Shown here in pieces: positions 30,026 through 38,696 of a stretch of 64,000 bases of DNA. This DNA is from Amycolatopsis keratiniphila subsp. keratiniphila (lineage in GTDB: Bacteria > Actinomycetota > Actinomycetes > Mycobacteriales > Pseudonocardiaceae), in contig NZ_LQMT02000022.1 of assembly GCF_001620365.2 (NCBI RefSeq), positions 1 to 64,000 of the forward strand, written 5' to 3'. Position 1 is the first letter of the stretch. Every line of letters begins with the position of its first letter. The notes beneath the pieces are model-generated. The model did no database searches. It worked only from the letters and a program-made list of their open reading frames with translations, and was not told the DNA's origin. Made by a program: the position numbers and the translations under genes.

Positions 30026-31858
30026 GTGCGCGAAGACCATGACGACCTGTTCACCGAAGACCTCCTCTCGGCCCCCGAAACCGATGAGGGCCTGGTGGAC
30101 GAGCTCTTCGAGGGCGACAGGGTGGTGCATCCGCCGCCGACGCCCGCGTCGAAGTTCCGCAAGGGACTGGGCAAGGCCCTGATGCTCACCGGCGTGCTCA
30201 TGGGCCTGTTCGTGCTCCTGTACGCGGTCGATCTGATCGTCAGCGCCGGAGACGTCCCGCGCGGCGTCACGGTCGCCGGGATCGACGTCGGCGGTCTCAC
30301 GCACAAGGAGGCCGAGTCGAAGCTTCGCCGTGAGCTGGAGCCGAGGCTGATCGAGCCGGTCCGGGTACGGGCGGGAGACGTCCGCACGGTGCTGTACCCG
30401 ACGTCGTCCGGGCTTGGCCTGGACTGGCCGCAGACGCTGGGCCGCGCCGGGCATCAGCCGCTGAGCCCGTACACGCGGCTGATGTCGTTCTTCACCAGCC
30501 GCGAGGTCGGCGTCGTCACCTGGACCGACGCGCCGAAGCTCGAAAAGGCCGTCTCGGACCTCGCCGCCACGAAGCTGAACCGCCCGCCGGTCGAAGGGAA
30601 CATCACCTTCCAGCCGATCGCGGGCACCGACGGCGGCGTCGTCCCGGCCGCGGTCGAACCGCGGAACGGCCAGACCCTCGCCGACCTCAAGGAGGCGGTC
30701 ACCGCGATCACCGACGGCTGGTTGAGCGACGACGGTGTCGAGCTGAAGGTGAACGTCGCGCCCGTGAAGGCGACTTCGCCGGGGGTGCACGCGGCGCTCG
30801 TCAAGATCGTTGTCCCGGCCGTCGCGAAGCCGCTGCTCATCCGCGGTGAAGGCAAGGACGCGACGCTGAAACCGGACGTGATCGCGGGCTCCTTCCAGTT
30901 CGCCGCGCGCGACGACGGTAACCTCGAAGTGCGGATCGACCAGGGCAAACTGCGGGCGGTGGCGCAGCCGCAGCTCAAGGAGACCGAGACCGACGGCGCC
31001 GACGCGCAGATCGTCTTCGTCGGCGACCGGCCCGCCGTCCAGCCGTCGAAGGACGCGAGGAAGGTCAACTGGGACCTCACGTTCTCGTCGCTGACCTCGA
31101 CGCTCGCCAAGAGCGAAGAGCGGGAGCTGAAGGCGGTCTACGACGCCAGCAGCCCGGCCGTCAGCACCGAGGCGGCGAACGTCCTCGGCATCAACGAGGT
31201 CATCGGCGAGTTCACCACGTCCGGTTTGAGCGGGCCGGCGATGACGAACGTGCAGGCGCTGGCCGCCAGGGTCTCCGGCAGCATCGTGAAGCCGAACGAG
31301 CGGTTCAGTCTCGGCGCGCGGTCCGGGCCGAGGACGGCGGACGCGGGCTACGTGCCCGCCCCGGTGAACGAGGACGGCACCGGGCCGGTCGTGGTCGGCG
31401 GCGGCGTCTCACAGCTCGCGACGACGCTCTACAACGCCGCGTACCTGGCGGGCCTCGCCGACGGCGGTCACCTTGAGCACGACAACTACCTGGACCGGTA
31501 TCCGGTCGGGCGCGACGCCAAGGCGATCAACACCGACGGATCGCCGGTCGACCTGCAGATCGTCAACGACGCCCCGACCGGGATCGCGATCCAGGCGATC
31601 CCCGCCAACGGCTCGGTGACGGTGCGGATCTGGGGTACGAAACGGTTTTCGGTGCAGAGCGTCGCCGGTGAGCGGCATTCGTACGTCCCTCAGCCGGTGC
31701 AGATGGGCTCAGGGCCCGGCTGCGTCCCGGATCCCGGCGCTGCCGGGTTCAGCACCTCGGACACCCGCGTGCTCGTCGACGTCGTCACCGGTACGGAGGT
31801 CCGCCGGGAGACCCGCAACGCGACCTACTCGCCGAGGGCCGCGATCATCTGCGCCTGA
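30026..31858 (+). CDS. VanW family membrane protein
   Basis: A 610-residue protein with a cytosolic acidic N-terminus (about 1-50), one membrane segment (about 53-75, LMLTGVLMGLFVLLYAVDL), peptidoglycan-binding-like YoaR domains (from GVTVAGIDVGGLT) and a C-terminal VanW domain (about 400-560, with GFVPAP-like GYVPAPVNEDGTGPVVVGGGVSQLATTLYNAA). VanW proteins are linked to cell-wall modification and, in some strains, to glycopeptide resistance clusters; the activity is not established. GTG 30026 is used; GTG 30016 is possible. Confidence 0.88.
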   Translation: MREDHDDLFTEDLLSAPETDEGLVDELFEGDRVVHPPPTPASKFRKGLGKALMLTGVLMGLFVLLYAVDLIVSAGDVPRGVTVAGIDVGGLTHKEAESKLRRELEPRLIEPVRVRAGDVRTVLYPTSSGLGLDWPQTLGRAGHQPLSPYTRLMSFFTSREVGVVTWTDAPKLEKAVSDLAATKLNRPPVEGNITFQPIAGTDGGVVPAAVEPRNGQTLADLKEAVTAITDGWLSDDGVELKVNVAPVKATSPGVHAALVKIVVPAVAKPLLIRGEGKDATLKPDVIAGSFQFAARDDGNLEVRIDQGKLRAVAQPQLKETETDGADAQIVFVGDRPAVQPSKDARKVNWDLTFSSLTSTLAKSEERELKAVYDASSPAVSTEAANVLGINEVIGEFTTSGLSGPAMTNVQALAARVSGSIVKPNERFSLGARSGPRTADAGYVPAPVNEDGTGPVVVGGGVSQLATTLYNAAYLAGLADGGHLEHDNYLDRYPVGRDAKAINTDGSPVDLQIVNDAPTGIAIQAIPANGSVTVRIWGTKRFSVQSVAGERHSYVPQPVQMGSGPGCVPDPGAAGFSTSDTRVLVDVVTGTEVRRETRNATYSPRAAIICA

Positions 31859-31861
31859 GCT

Positions 31862-32578
31862 TCACCGCAGCACCATGCAGCCCCGCGCCTCGAAGTCCGC
31901 GAGCCACGGAGGCTCGCGCAGTTCCTTGTTCCACCGCAGATCCAGTTTGTCCAATTTGGACAGCCGGGTGATGGACTCCGGCAGCGAGGTGAGCCGGTTC
32001 TCCCGCAGGTCCAGCTGACGCAGCTCGCTCAGGTCGCCGATGGAGGACGGCAAGGACGTCAACAGGTTCTTCCGCAGGTGCAGTTCGCGTAGCGCGGAAA
32101 GCGTCCCCATCGATTCCGGGATCCCGGTCAATCCGTTGCCGTACAAGCGGAATTCGCGCAGCGAAGCCAGCCCGGAGAGGTCTTCCGGAAGCGTGGGGAT
32201 GCGGTTGTCCGTGCACCCCAGGTATTTCAGCCGCCCGAGCGAACACAGCGCGGCGGGGAACTCGGTCAACCGGTTGTCGCTCACGTAGAGGTATTCCGTC
32301 AGCCCGGAAAGCTCGCCGAGTTCGTCCGGCAGGACGGAAAGTTCGTTGTGCCCCAGATCCAGCGTGTGCAGATTCCGCAACGCGCCGATGGCGGGCGGTA
32401 CGGAGGTCAGCCGGTTCGTGGCCAGATTCAGCACGCGGAGTCCGGAAAGCGACCACAGCTCGTCGGGAACGGACGTCAGCCGGTTGTCGTACAGATCCAG
32501 GTACTCCAGCGTCGCCGGAAGGGGGATGCCGGACAGGGAGGTCAGCCCCTGGCCACCGAGTTCGAGCCGAGTGGTCAC
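31862..32578 (-). CDS. Leucine-rich repeat protein
   Basis: A 238-residue protein made almost wholly of nine leucine-rich repeats of about 23 residues with the bacterial consensus L-x-x-L-x-L-x-x-N-x-L-T-x-x-P. Examples are YLDLYDNRLTSVP and QLDLRENRLTSLP. There is no signal peptide, membrane segment or other domain. LRR proteins bind proteins; the partner here is unknown. Its stop lies three bases from the stop of the convergent VanW gene. Confidence 0.88.
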   Translation of the reverse strand: MTTRLELGGQGLTSLSGIPLPATLEYLDLYDNRLTSVPDELWSLSGLRVLNLATNRLTSVPPAIGALRNLHTLDLGHNELSVLPDELGELSGLTEYLYVSDNRLTEFPAALCSLGRLKYLGCTDNRIPTLPEDLSGLASLREFRLYGNGLTGIPESMGTLSALRELHLRKNLLTSLPSSIGDLSELRQLDLRENRLTSLPESITRLSKLDKLDLRWNKELREPPWLADFEARGCMVLR

Positions 32579-32600
32579 AGGGGCCGACCGTAGTCCTGGG

Positions 32601-32894
32601 TCAGGTCGCGGCGCGATGCCCGCCCTTGATCTTGGCGTAGATCGCGGCCGCGGCGATCACGCCGACGATGGCCGCGCCGACCTGGAAGGCGTGCCGGATC
32701 CAGTCGATGCCCGCGGTGTCACGGACGCCGAACACGCCGGCCAGCCAGTTGCCGATGAACGCGGCGACGATGCCGACGACGATCGTCAGCCACATCGGGA
32801 TCTTCTGATCGCCGGGCGCGATCATCCGGCCGATGACGCCGAGGATCAGCCCGACCACGATCGTGGTGATGATGCCCCAAAGGCCACCCAACAT
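32601..32894 (-). CDS. GlsB/YeaQ/YmgE family stress-response membrane protein, copy 1
   Basis: A 97-residue protein with three hydrophobic helices and the family signature GLILGVIGRMIAPGDQKIPMW...VGIVAAFIGNWLAG. Related proteins are transglycosylase-associated small membrane proteins induced by stress. An AGGAGG sits shortly before ATG 32894. It is followed by the LRR gene and preceded by a paralogue. Confidence 0.88.
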   Translation of the reverse strand: MLGGLWGIITTIVVGLILGVIGRMIAPGDQKIPMWLTIVVGIVAAFIGNWLAGVFGVRDTAGIDWIRHAFQVGAAIVGVIAAAAIYAKIKGGHRAAT

Positions 32895-32967
32895 GGTTCC
32901 TCCTTCGCTGGAGAATCGAGTGAACCCACGGTGACACCGAAACCGGCTCGTCGCGCCTCAAGACCCC

Positions 32968-33243
32968 TTACCGGGTGACACTGCGGCGTCCGTAGAGGTT
33001 CGCGGCCAGCGTGACCCCGATACCGGCGATGACGATCTGGGTGATGAGTTCGAGCCAGTCGAAGCCCTTCGTGTCCGCGTAGCCGAGCCCGCGGGCGATC
33101 GCGGTGCCGATGAAGGCGGCGACGATACCGACGACGATGGTCAGCCAGATCGGGATGGACTGCTTGCCGGGGGCGAAGAACCTGCCGAGCACCCCGAGGA
33201 TCAGGCCGACCACGATCGCCGTGATGATGCCGGTGACTGTCAT
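32968..33243 (-). CDS. GlsB/YeaQ/YmgE family stress-response membrane protein, copy 2
   Basis: A 91-residue paralogue of the preceding entry. The central part (GLILGVLGRFFAPGKQSIPIWLTIVVGIVAAFIG) is nearly identical to copy 1, while the ends differ. AAAGGAG precedes ATG 33243, and an upstream extension of the frame has no support. The two form a tandem duplication, likely one operon. Confidence 0.88.
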   Translation of the reverse strand: MTVTGIITAIVVGLILGVLGRFFAPGKQSIPIWLTIVVGIVAAFIGTAIARGLGYADTKGFDWLELITQIVIAGIGVTLAANLYGRRSVTR

Positions 33244-33320
33244 TGAGACTCCTTTGCCGAGGTCTCCGCCAACGGGCGGACTCAGCACGGAAATTCCCCC
33301 GGAAATCCTCCTCGAAACCA

Positions 33321-33355
33321 CGAAGAGCCCCCTCCGGGCCGGAGAGGGCTCTTCG
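33321..33355 (-). terminator. Terminator hairpin of fadE5
   Basis: CGAAGAGCCCCCTCC (33321-33335) pairs with GGAGAGGGCTCTTCG (33341-33355), with one mismatched position and a GGGCC loop. It lies 12 bases beyond the fadE5 stop on the minus strand. The outer CGAAGAG arms are A/T-richer, but no long U-tract follows. Confidence 0.7.
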
Positions 33356-33367
33356 TCACGAAACCGT

Positions 33368-35212
33368 TTAGAACGCGGCTTCGGGGATGTCCATGAGGCT
33401 GTTGTCCGCGGCCTCGACGATCGCGCGGCGCGAAGTCAGCTCCGGCAGCACGTTCTTCGCGAAGAACGACGCCACGGCGAGCTTGCCCTCGTAGAACGGG
33501 ACGTCCTTCGCCGACGCGCCCGAGTCGAGCTTGCCGATGGCGACCTCGGCGTGCTTGATGAGCTGCCAGCCGATGAGCAGGTCGCCGACCGACATCAGCA
33601 GGCGGACCGTGTGCTGGCCGACCTTGTTGATGTTCTGCGGGTCTTCCTGCGACGAGGTCAGGTAGCCGATCAGCGAGCCGAGCATGCCCTGGGTGTCCTC
33701 GAGCGCCTGCTTGAGCAGACCGCGCTCGTTCTTGAGCCGCCCGTTGCCGATCTCCGACTCGATGGTCTTCGTGATCTCCCCGGCGACGTAGGCCAGCGAA
33801 GCGCCCTTGTCGCGGACGATCTTGCGGAAGAAGAAGTCCAGCGACTGGATGGCCGTGGTGCCTTCGTACAGCGAGTCGATCTTCGCGTCACGGATGTACT
33901 GCTCGATCGGGTAGTCCTGCAGGAAGCCCGACCCGCCGAGGGTCTGCAGCGACTGCACGAGCTGCTCGGTCGCACGCTCGGAGCCGACGCCCTTGACGAT
34001 CGGCAGCAGCAGGTCGTTGACGCCGTGCGCGATCTTCTGCGAGGCCTCGTCGCCCTCGCCGGTCCACACCTGGTCCTGGAAGGTCGCGGTGTAGAGGTAC
34101 ACCGCGCGCAGGCCCTCGGCGTACGCCTTCTGCAGCATCAGCGAGCGGCGGACGTCCGGGTGGTGGGTGATGGTGACGCGCGGCGCCGCCTTGTTCAGCA
34201 TGTTCGGCAGGTCCGCGCCCTGGACGCGCTCCTTGGCGTACTCGAGCGCGTTGAGGTAGCCGGTCGACAGCGTCGCGATGGCCTTCGTGCCGACCATCAT
34301 GCGGGCGTACTCGATGACCTGGAACATCTGCGCGATGCCGTCGTGCACCTCGCCGAGCAGCCAGCCCTTGGCGGGGGTGCCGTGCTGGCCGAAGGTCAGC
34401 TCGCAGGTGGTGGAGGCCTTGATGCCCATCTTGTGCTCGACTCCTGTGACGAAGGCGCCGTTGCGCTCGCCCAGCTCACCGGTCTCGCCGTCGAAGTGGA
34501 ACTTCGGCACGAGGAAGAGCGAAAGGCCCTTGGTGCCGGGTTTGGTCTCGATGCCGGGGCCCTCGGGGCGGGCCAGCACCAGGTGCATGATGTTCTCGAC
34601 CATGTCGTTCTCGGCCGAGGTGATGAACCGCTTCACGCCGTCGATGTGCCAGGAGCCGTCCTCCTGCTTGACGGCCTTGGCGCGGCCGGCGCCGACGTCG
34701 GAACCGGCGTCGGGCTCGGTGAGCACCATGGTGGCGCCCCAGCCGCGGTCGATCATGATCTGCGCCCAGCGCTTCTGCTCGTCGGTGCCGTTCTTGTCGA
34801 CGATGCCGGCGAAGTTCGGGCCCGCCATGTACATGAACAGCGGCGCGTTGGCACCGAGGATCAGCTCGGCCGCGGCCCACTGCACGGTCGGGGGCAGGCC
34901 GAAGCCGCCCAGCTCGTTCGGCAGGCCCAGCCGCCACCATTCGCCGTCCATCAGCGCCTGGTAGCTCTTCTTGAACGACTCGGGGATCTTCACCGAGAAG
35001 GTCTTCGGGTCGTACACCGGCGGGTTGCGGTCCGCGTCGGCGTACGAGTCGGCGAGGGGACCGGAAGCGAGCTTGTTCAGCTCGGTCAGCACGCCGCGGG
35101 CGGTCTCCTCGTCGGATTCCGCGAGGACGCCCTTGCCGAGGCGGTCCTGCACGCCGAGGACCTCGAAGAGGTTGAACTCCAGGTCTCGGACGTTGCTCTT
35201 GTAGTGGCCCAT
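33368..35212 (-). CDS. fadE5: Acyl-CoA dehydrogenase, FadE5 type
   Basis: A 614-residue acyl-CoA dehydrogenase of the long FadE5 type (mycobacterial FadE5 is about 611), starting GHYKSNVRDLEFNLFEVLG. The FAD-binding region includes TEPDAGSDVGAG (about 165-176) and the catalytic base is the glutamate in SLYEGTTAIQ (Glu450). A C-terminal extension past residue 470 is typical. It oxidises broad-chain acyl-CoA to enoyl-CoA in beta-oxidation, passing electrons through ETF. The upstream region has a TTAC...GGTAA dyad (35281-35296) shared with the EtfD-like gene. It is flanked by unrelated genes, so it is probably monocistronic. Confidence 0.92.
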   Translation of the reverse strand: MGHYKSNVRDLEFNLFEVLGVQDRLGKGVLAESDEETARGVLTELNKLASGPLADSYADADRNPPVYDPKTFSVKIPESFKKSYQALMDGEWWRLGLPNELGGFGLPPTVQWAAAELILGANAPLFMYMAGPNFAGIVDKNGTDEQKRWAQIMIDRGWGATMVLTEPDAGSDVGAGRAKAVKQEDGSWHIDGVKRFITSAENDMVENIMHLVLARPEGPGIETKPGTKGLSLFLVPKFHFDGETGELGERNGAFVTGVEHKMGIKASTTCELTFGQHGTPAKGWLLGEVHDGIAQMFQVIEYARMMVGTKAIATLSTGYLNALEYAKERVQGADLPNMLNKAAPRVTITHHPDVRRSLMLQKAYAEGLRAVYLYTATFQDQVWTGEGDEASQKIAHGVNDLLLPIVKGVGSERATEQLVQSLQTLGGSGFLQDYPIEQYIRDAKIDSLYEGTTAIQSLDFFFRKIVRDKGASLAYVAGEITKTIESEIGNGRLKNERGLLKQALEDTQGMLGSLIGYLTSSQEDPQNINKVGQHTVRLLMSVGDLLIGWQLIKHAEVAIGKLDSGASAKDVPFYEGKLAVASFFAKNVLPELTSRRAIVEAADNSLMDIPEAAF

Positions 35213-35280
35213 TTCGTCACTCCAATGTGTTCGGCTCCCCGGCCGGGCACACGTCCCTACTCGCCGGTAACATCAGGATA

Positions 35281-35296
35281 TTACCTGTGGGTAACC
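35281..35296. promoter_or_regulatory. Candidate operator TTAC...GGGTAACC before fadE5
   Basis: TTACCTGTGGGTAACC includes perfect TTACC/GGTAA arms around TGTG. It lies 68 bases upstream of the fadE5 start and matches 13 of 16 bases of the site at 55258-55273 before the EtfD-like gene. A larger imperfect dyad CGCCGGTAAC (35262-35271) / GTAACCGGCG (35291-35300) encloses it. Both features suit a TetR-type regulator of fatty-acid oxidation. Confidence 0.55.
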
Positions 35297-35361
35297 GGCG
35301 GCAAGTGAATGGCCACTGTTGTGATGTGTAAATCAGCAATACGGGGGGTCTCGGCGCCGGT

Positions 35362-36162
35362 TCAGCGGGGCGACGGCGCGACCGAAGTGGCCGCCTGCGG
35401 CTCCGCCGGGGTGTGCGCGTCGTCGGGACTCGCCACCAGGATGCCGGAGCGGAACGCGATCGTCACCGCGTGTGTGCGGTCGCGGGCCGAAAGCTTGCGC
35501 AGGATGCTCTTGACGTGCGTCCGCACGGTTTCGACGGACAGGAACAGGATCTTCGCGATCCCGGAGTTCTCCAGTCCCTCGGCCACCAGCTGCAGGACCT
35601 GGTACTCGCGGCGGGACAGCGGCATCAGGCCGCGTGCGGTCGCCGGTTTGGGGGCGTCGCCGGGCTTCGGGAGCACGGGCTGGCGCTTCGGCCGTGCCGT
35701 CAGCGCGGCCAGCGTCGGGTCGATGTAGCGGCGGTCGCTGTGCGCGCGCCGGATCGCCTCGGCGAGATGCCGCCCGTCGGTCGCCCGCGGCACGATCGCG
35801 TGCACGCCGGCCGCGATGGCCGCGGCGAGGTACTGCTGGGTGCGGTTGGTGTCCCTGATCATCGTGATGATGACCAGCGCCGGGTCGCCGCCGCTGAGCA
35901 GCCGGGACAGATGGCAGTTCGGGTCGAGCGCCGAATCCAGCACGATGACGTCCGGTTTGAGCTGCTCGCACAGCTGGAGCGCGGCGTGGTGGCTCGCCGC
36001 GTGGCCGAGCCAGGTCAGCCCCGGCGTGCGGTGGACCAGCGAGCTCAATCCCTCGCAGAAGATCGGGATCGGATCGACGGCGGCCACGCCGAGTCCGCGG
36101 CCGCCTGGCGACAGTCCGCCAGGCCTGCCGGCCTGCGTTCGGTTCGGCTCGATGCTTCGCAT
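35362..36162 (-). CDS. LuxR family response regulator-like transcription factor
   Basis: A 266-residue protein with a degenerate receiver-like N-terminal domain (aspartate in DVIVLDSAL at about 75-83; other acidic-pocket residues not clear) and a C-terminal LuxR/GerE helix-turn-helix (about 180-245: LSRREYQVLQLVAEGLENSGIAKILFLSVETVRTHV region). GGAGGGG precedes ATG 36162; the longer frame to 36231 lacks support. No histidine kinase is adjacent, so it is an orphan regulator. A CTCGTAA-CTA-TTACGAG dyad lies 133 bases upstream. Confidence 0.85.
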   Translation of the reverse strand: MRSIEPNRTQAGRPGGLSPGGRGLGVAAVDPIPIFCEGLSSLVHRTPGLTWLGHAASHHAALQLCEQLKPDVIVLDSALDPNCHLSRLLSGGDPALVIITMIRDTNRTQQYLAAAIAAGVHAIVPRATDGRHLAEAIRRAHSDRRYIDPTLAALTARPKRQPVLPKPGDAPKPATARGLMPLSRREYQVLQLVAEGLENSGIAKILFLSVETVRTHVKSILRKLSARDRTHAVTIAFRSGILVASPDDAHTPAEPQAATSVAPSPR

Positions 36163-36294
36163 CACGGACCCCTCCGTTTTCGTGCCCGCCATCTCCGGAC
36201 GAGAGGACTCGGAAGTCCATTCGGTGACCACTGCCCCCCGGCGTGGTCACCCTCGTCAACCGGTCCCCCCTGCGGGACCGGACAGAGATGACAC

Positions 36295-36311
36295 CTCGTA
36301 ACTATTACGAG
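36295..36311. promoter_or_regulatory. 17-bp dyad upstream of the LuxR gene
   Basis: CTCGTAA and TTACGAG arms flank a CTA spacer. It lies in the 282-base gap 36163-36444 between the LuxR gene and the Mug gene, both on the minus strand, and is a candidate operator for the LuxR gene. Otherwise I see no gene in this gap. Confidence 0.45.
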
Positions 36312-36444
36312 TCGGTAGGTCGGGGCACGTGACGCGATATCCCCCTCATAGATGTATCGCCTCGTCGCAGCAAACTCTGCGTATCTGCTGGTTGTGGATC
36401 TCTTGCTCGAATGAGCGCGCCGGCGGGAGATCCTGACCCGTTCA

Positions 36445-36996
36445 CTACTCAGAGTGGACTTCGGCGCGGAGGCGCCCGAACTCGTCCCCGAGCGCCGCGG
36501 GCGTCCAATGCGCGTTCAACCCGCTCGGATTCGGCAGCACCCAGAGCCGTGCTCCGCCGATCTCGGTGTCTTGCGGACCGATCTTCGCCTTCGGCAGGCC
36601 GAACGCGATCCGGTAGGCCGTGATCCCGACCACCGCGAGCCAGCGTGGCCGGAATTCGGCGACCCTCGCCGTGAGCAGGCGGCCGCCTTCCCGGAACTCG
36701 TCCGGCGTCAGCTCGTCGGCCCGCGCCGTCGTCCGCGCGACGACGTTCGTGATGCCGAGACCGAGGCCGAGCAGTTCGTCCTGCTCGCTGGGGTCGAGCA
36801 GACGCGGGGTGAAGCCGCCGCGGTACAGCGCGGGCCAGAACCGGTTCCCCGGCCGGGCGAAGTGCAGGCCGAGGGCGCCCGAGTAGAGGCCAGGGTTGAT
36901 CCCGCAGAACAGCACGTCCAGATCGGGCGCGATGACGTCGTCGATGGTCTTGCCGTAGGCGGCGGCCAGCTCGTCCTTGGTCGGTTTGGTCCTCAC
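36445..36996 (-). CDS. mug: G/U mismatch-specific DNA glycosylase
   Basis: A 183-residue member of the Mug branch of the uracil-DNA glycosylase superfamily, which removes U or T opposite G. The active-site segment is LFCGINPGLYSG (the GINPG motif with catalytic Asn), and the minor-groove loop LPNPSGLNAHW is near the end. GTG 36996 is chosen because homology begins there. It is divergent from the methyltransferase gene, with 28 bases between starts. Confidence 0.9.
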   Translation of the reverse strand: MRTKPTKDELAAAYGKTIDDVIAPDLDVLFCGINPGLYSGALGLHFARPGNRFWPALYRGGFTPRLLDPSEQDELLGLGLGITNVVARTTARADELTPDEFREGGRLLTARVAEFRPRWLAVVGITAYRIAFGLPKAKIGPQDTEIGGARLWVLPNPSGLNAHWTPAALGDEFGRLRAEVHSE

Positions 36997-37024
36997 CCGG
37001 CCAGTTTCCGGCACGCTGGCGGGT

Positions 37025-37678
37025 ATGGAGCAGGGGGCGTTCACGGCGGACGGCTGTTCGGTGGAGGTGTACCGGCTGCTGCCGCCGGGCGACGAGCCGG
37101 GCATCGTGCACGCGGCGGCCCCGGCGGGGGCTTCGATCCTGGAGCTCGGCAGCGGCGCCGGGCGGGTCGCCCACGCGCTGCTGGAGCTGGGGCATCGGGT
37201 GGTCGCGGTGGACGACTCGCCGGAGATGCTGGCCCACGTCCGCGCCGAAAAGGTGTGCTCGAAGATCGAAGACCTGCGGCTCGGCCGGGTCTTCGACGTG
37301 GTGTTGCTCGGCAGCCACCTGATCAACACCGCCGCCGCGGCCGACCGCGCGGCCTTCCTGGCCACCGCCCGAGCGCATGTCGCACCCGGCGGGCGAGTGC
37401 TCGTCGAATGGCATCCGCCGGAGTGGTTCGACTCGGTCCGCGACGGCCAGGGTGGCAGGCTCGGCGAGGTCGACGTCCGGCTCGGCCAGGTCGTCCGTGA
37501 CGGAGACCTGCTGTCGGCCGTCGTGCGCTATGCGGCGAGCGACCGGTGGTGGAGCCAGGCCTTCACCTGCCGACGGCTGGAACCGCCGGCCCTGAAAGCC
37601 GCCCTGACCAGCGCAGGCCTGGTCTTCGAACGCTGGCACACCGAAGACCGGACCTGGTTCTCGGCGAGCCCCGAGTGA
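37025..37678 (+). CDS. SAM-dependent methyltransferase, class I
   Basis: A 217-residue class I methyltransferase. The SAM-binding motif I is ILELGSGAGRVAHALLE (about residues 38-54), motif II acidic residue VAVDDSPEM, and motif III-like FDVVLLGSHLIN. The substrate is not visible. ATG 37025 is used. It is divergent from mug. Confidence 0.85.
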   Translation: MEQGAFTADGCSVEVYRLLPPGDEPGIVHAAAPAGASILELGSGAGRVAHALLELGHRVVAVDDSPEMLAHVRAEKVCSKIEDLRLGRVFDVVLLGSHLINTAAAADRAAFLATARAHVAPGGRVLVEWHPPEWFDSVRDGQGGRLGEVDVRLGQVVRDGDLLSAVVRYAASDRWWSQAFTCRRLEPPALKAALTSAGLVFERWHTEDRTWFSASPE

Positions 37679-37775
37679 CCTGCGACACCCACTTTCGTCT
37701 CAAGGGGTGGTCAACTCAGCACGATATGCGTACTGTTTGTGATCTCGCACACAAGGTCGTCTTCGAGGAGGGGTT

Positions 37776-37958
37776 TTGCAGCTCTCGCTCATCCTCGGCT
37801 TGGTCGCGTTGATCTTCGTGGTGGCCACCGTGCTGGTGATCGCGGAAGACCGGCGGGCCGCGCGGCGCGCGGCTCAGCGACGGCAGGCGAGGCTAGCGGA
37901 TCTGGGCGAGGTCGACCCGCTCGCGGCGCGGAAGCTGAAGCTGAAGCTCGACCGTTGA
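37776..37958 (+). CDS. Small single-span membrane protein
   Basis: A 60-residue protein starting at TTG 37776, nine bases after GAGGAG. It has one hydrophobic span (about residues 2-22, LSLILGLVALIFVVATVLVI), then a very basic segment (EDRRAARRAAQRRQARL). Its last 66 bases overlap the convergent VanZ gene. It could be a small membrane adaptor; no family is recognised. The good ribosome site is the main evidence; the overlap keeps confidence moderate. Confidence 0.5.
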   Translation: MQLSLILGLVALIFVVATVLVIAEDRRAARRAAQRRQARLADLGEVDPLAARKLKLKLDR

Positions 37959-38552
37959 GGGGGCCGGCTTCCGCACGAGGCTGAGCAGCAGTGCCCCGGC
38001 GATCCAGCCGAGCATCGCGCCACCGGTGTTGTTGAGCAGGTCGTCGACGTCGAAGATCCGGTAGACGTAGGGCGCGGTGCCGAAGTTCGCGGTCAGCTGA
38101 GTGACCTCGATCAGCAGCGAAGCGGCGAAGCCGATCAGCGTCGTGCCGACGAGGCCGCGCTTCCAGAGCGTCCTGGCGAAGAAGCCGAGCGGGACGAACA
38201 GCAGCACGTTCATGGTGGCCTGCTGGAAGGTCTGCGTGGTGAACCAGTCGGCCATCGGCAGCCCGTGCTTGAGCAGTTCGGTGTGGATGTCGGCGACCCA
38301 CTGGAACGGGTTCAGCTGCACGGTCTGGCTCAGCCGTTTGACACCCGGGCCGGGCAGCGGAAGGAAGGTCACGGCCAGCGTCATGGTCCCGTAGAGCAGC
38401 ACGGCGGCCATGGTCAGGACGGGGCGAAGCCGCACTCGGCCGTGCCGCGCGTGCAGGATGATCAGCTGCGGGATCAGCACCGTCGCCCAGAGCGCGAAGA
38501 AGCCGATCAAGCCGTACTGCAGGGCGGTGACCTGTGCGTTCGTCATGACCAT
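37893..38552 (-). CDS. VanZ family membrane protein
   Basis: A 219-residue VanZ-like protein with about five membrane segments and the family region VLLFVPLGFFARTL...GFAASLLIEVTQLTANFG...YRIFDVDDLLNNTGGAMLGW. VanZ proteins are linked to low-level teicoplanin resistance, though most chromosomal copies have unknown roles. Start is ATG 38552, or ATG 38546 two codons later; no strong ribosome site. The hydrophilic C-terminal 25 residues overlap the small membrane protein gene. Confidence 0.88.
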   Translation of the reverse strand: MVMTNAQVTALQYGLIGFFALWATVLIPQLIILHARHGRVRLRPVLTMAAVLLYGTMTLAVTFLPLPGPGVKRLSQTVQLNPFQWVADIHTELLKHGLPMADWFTTQTFQQATMNVLLFVPLGFFARTLWKRGLVGTTLIGFAASLLIEVTQLTANFGTAPYVYRIFDVDDLLNNTGGAMLGWIAGALLLSLVRKPAPSTVELQLQLPRRERVDLAQIR

Positions 38553-38696
38553 GACGTTATGGATCACGAGGGGTCCGGCACTTCGGTCGAAGGGCCGCGG
38601 CCGACGGCGCCGGATCGGCCGAGTGGCCGACCCCGATCTTGGCCGATCGGCGATATTCGTTCCGCGATCAGCCCGCCGACGTGGGATTCTGCCCGG

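Noticed and set aside
30026..38552. Glycopeptide resistance cluster (VanW and VanZ)
   Set aside because: The two genes are 6 kb apart, and no VanH, VanA, VanX or VanRS homologue is present.
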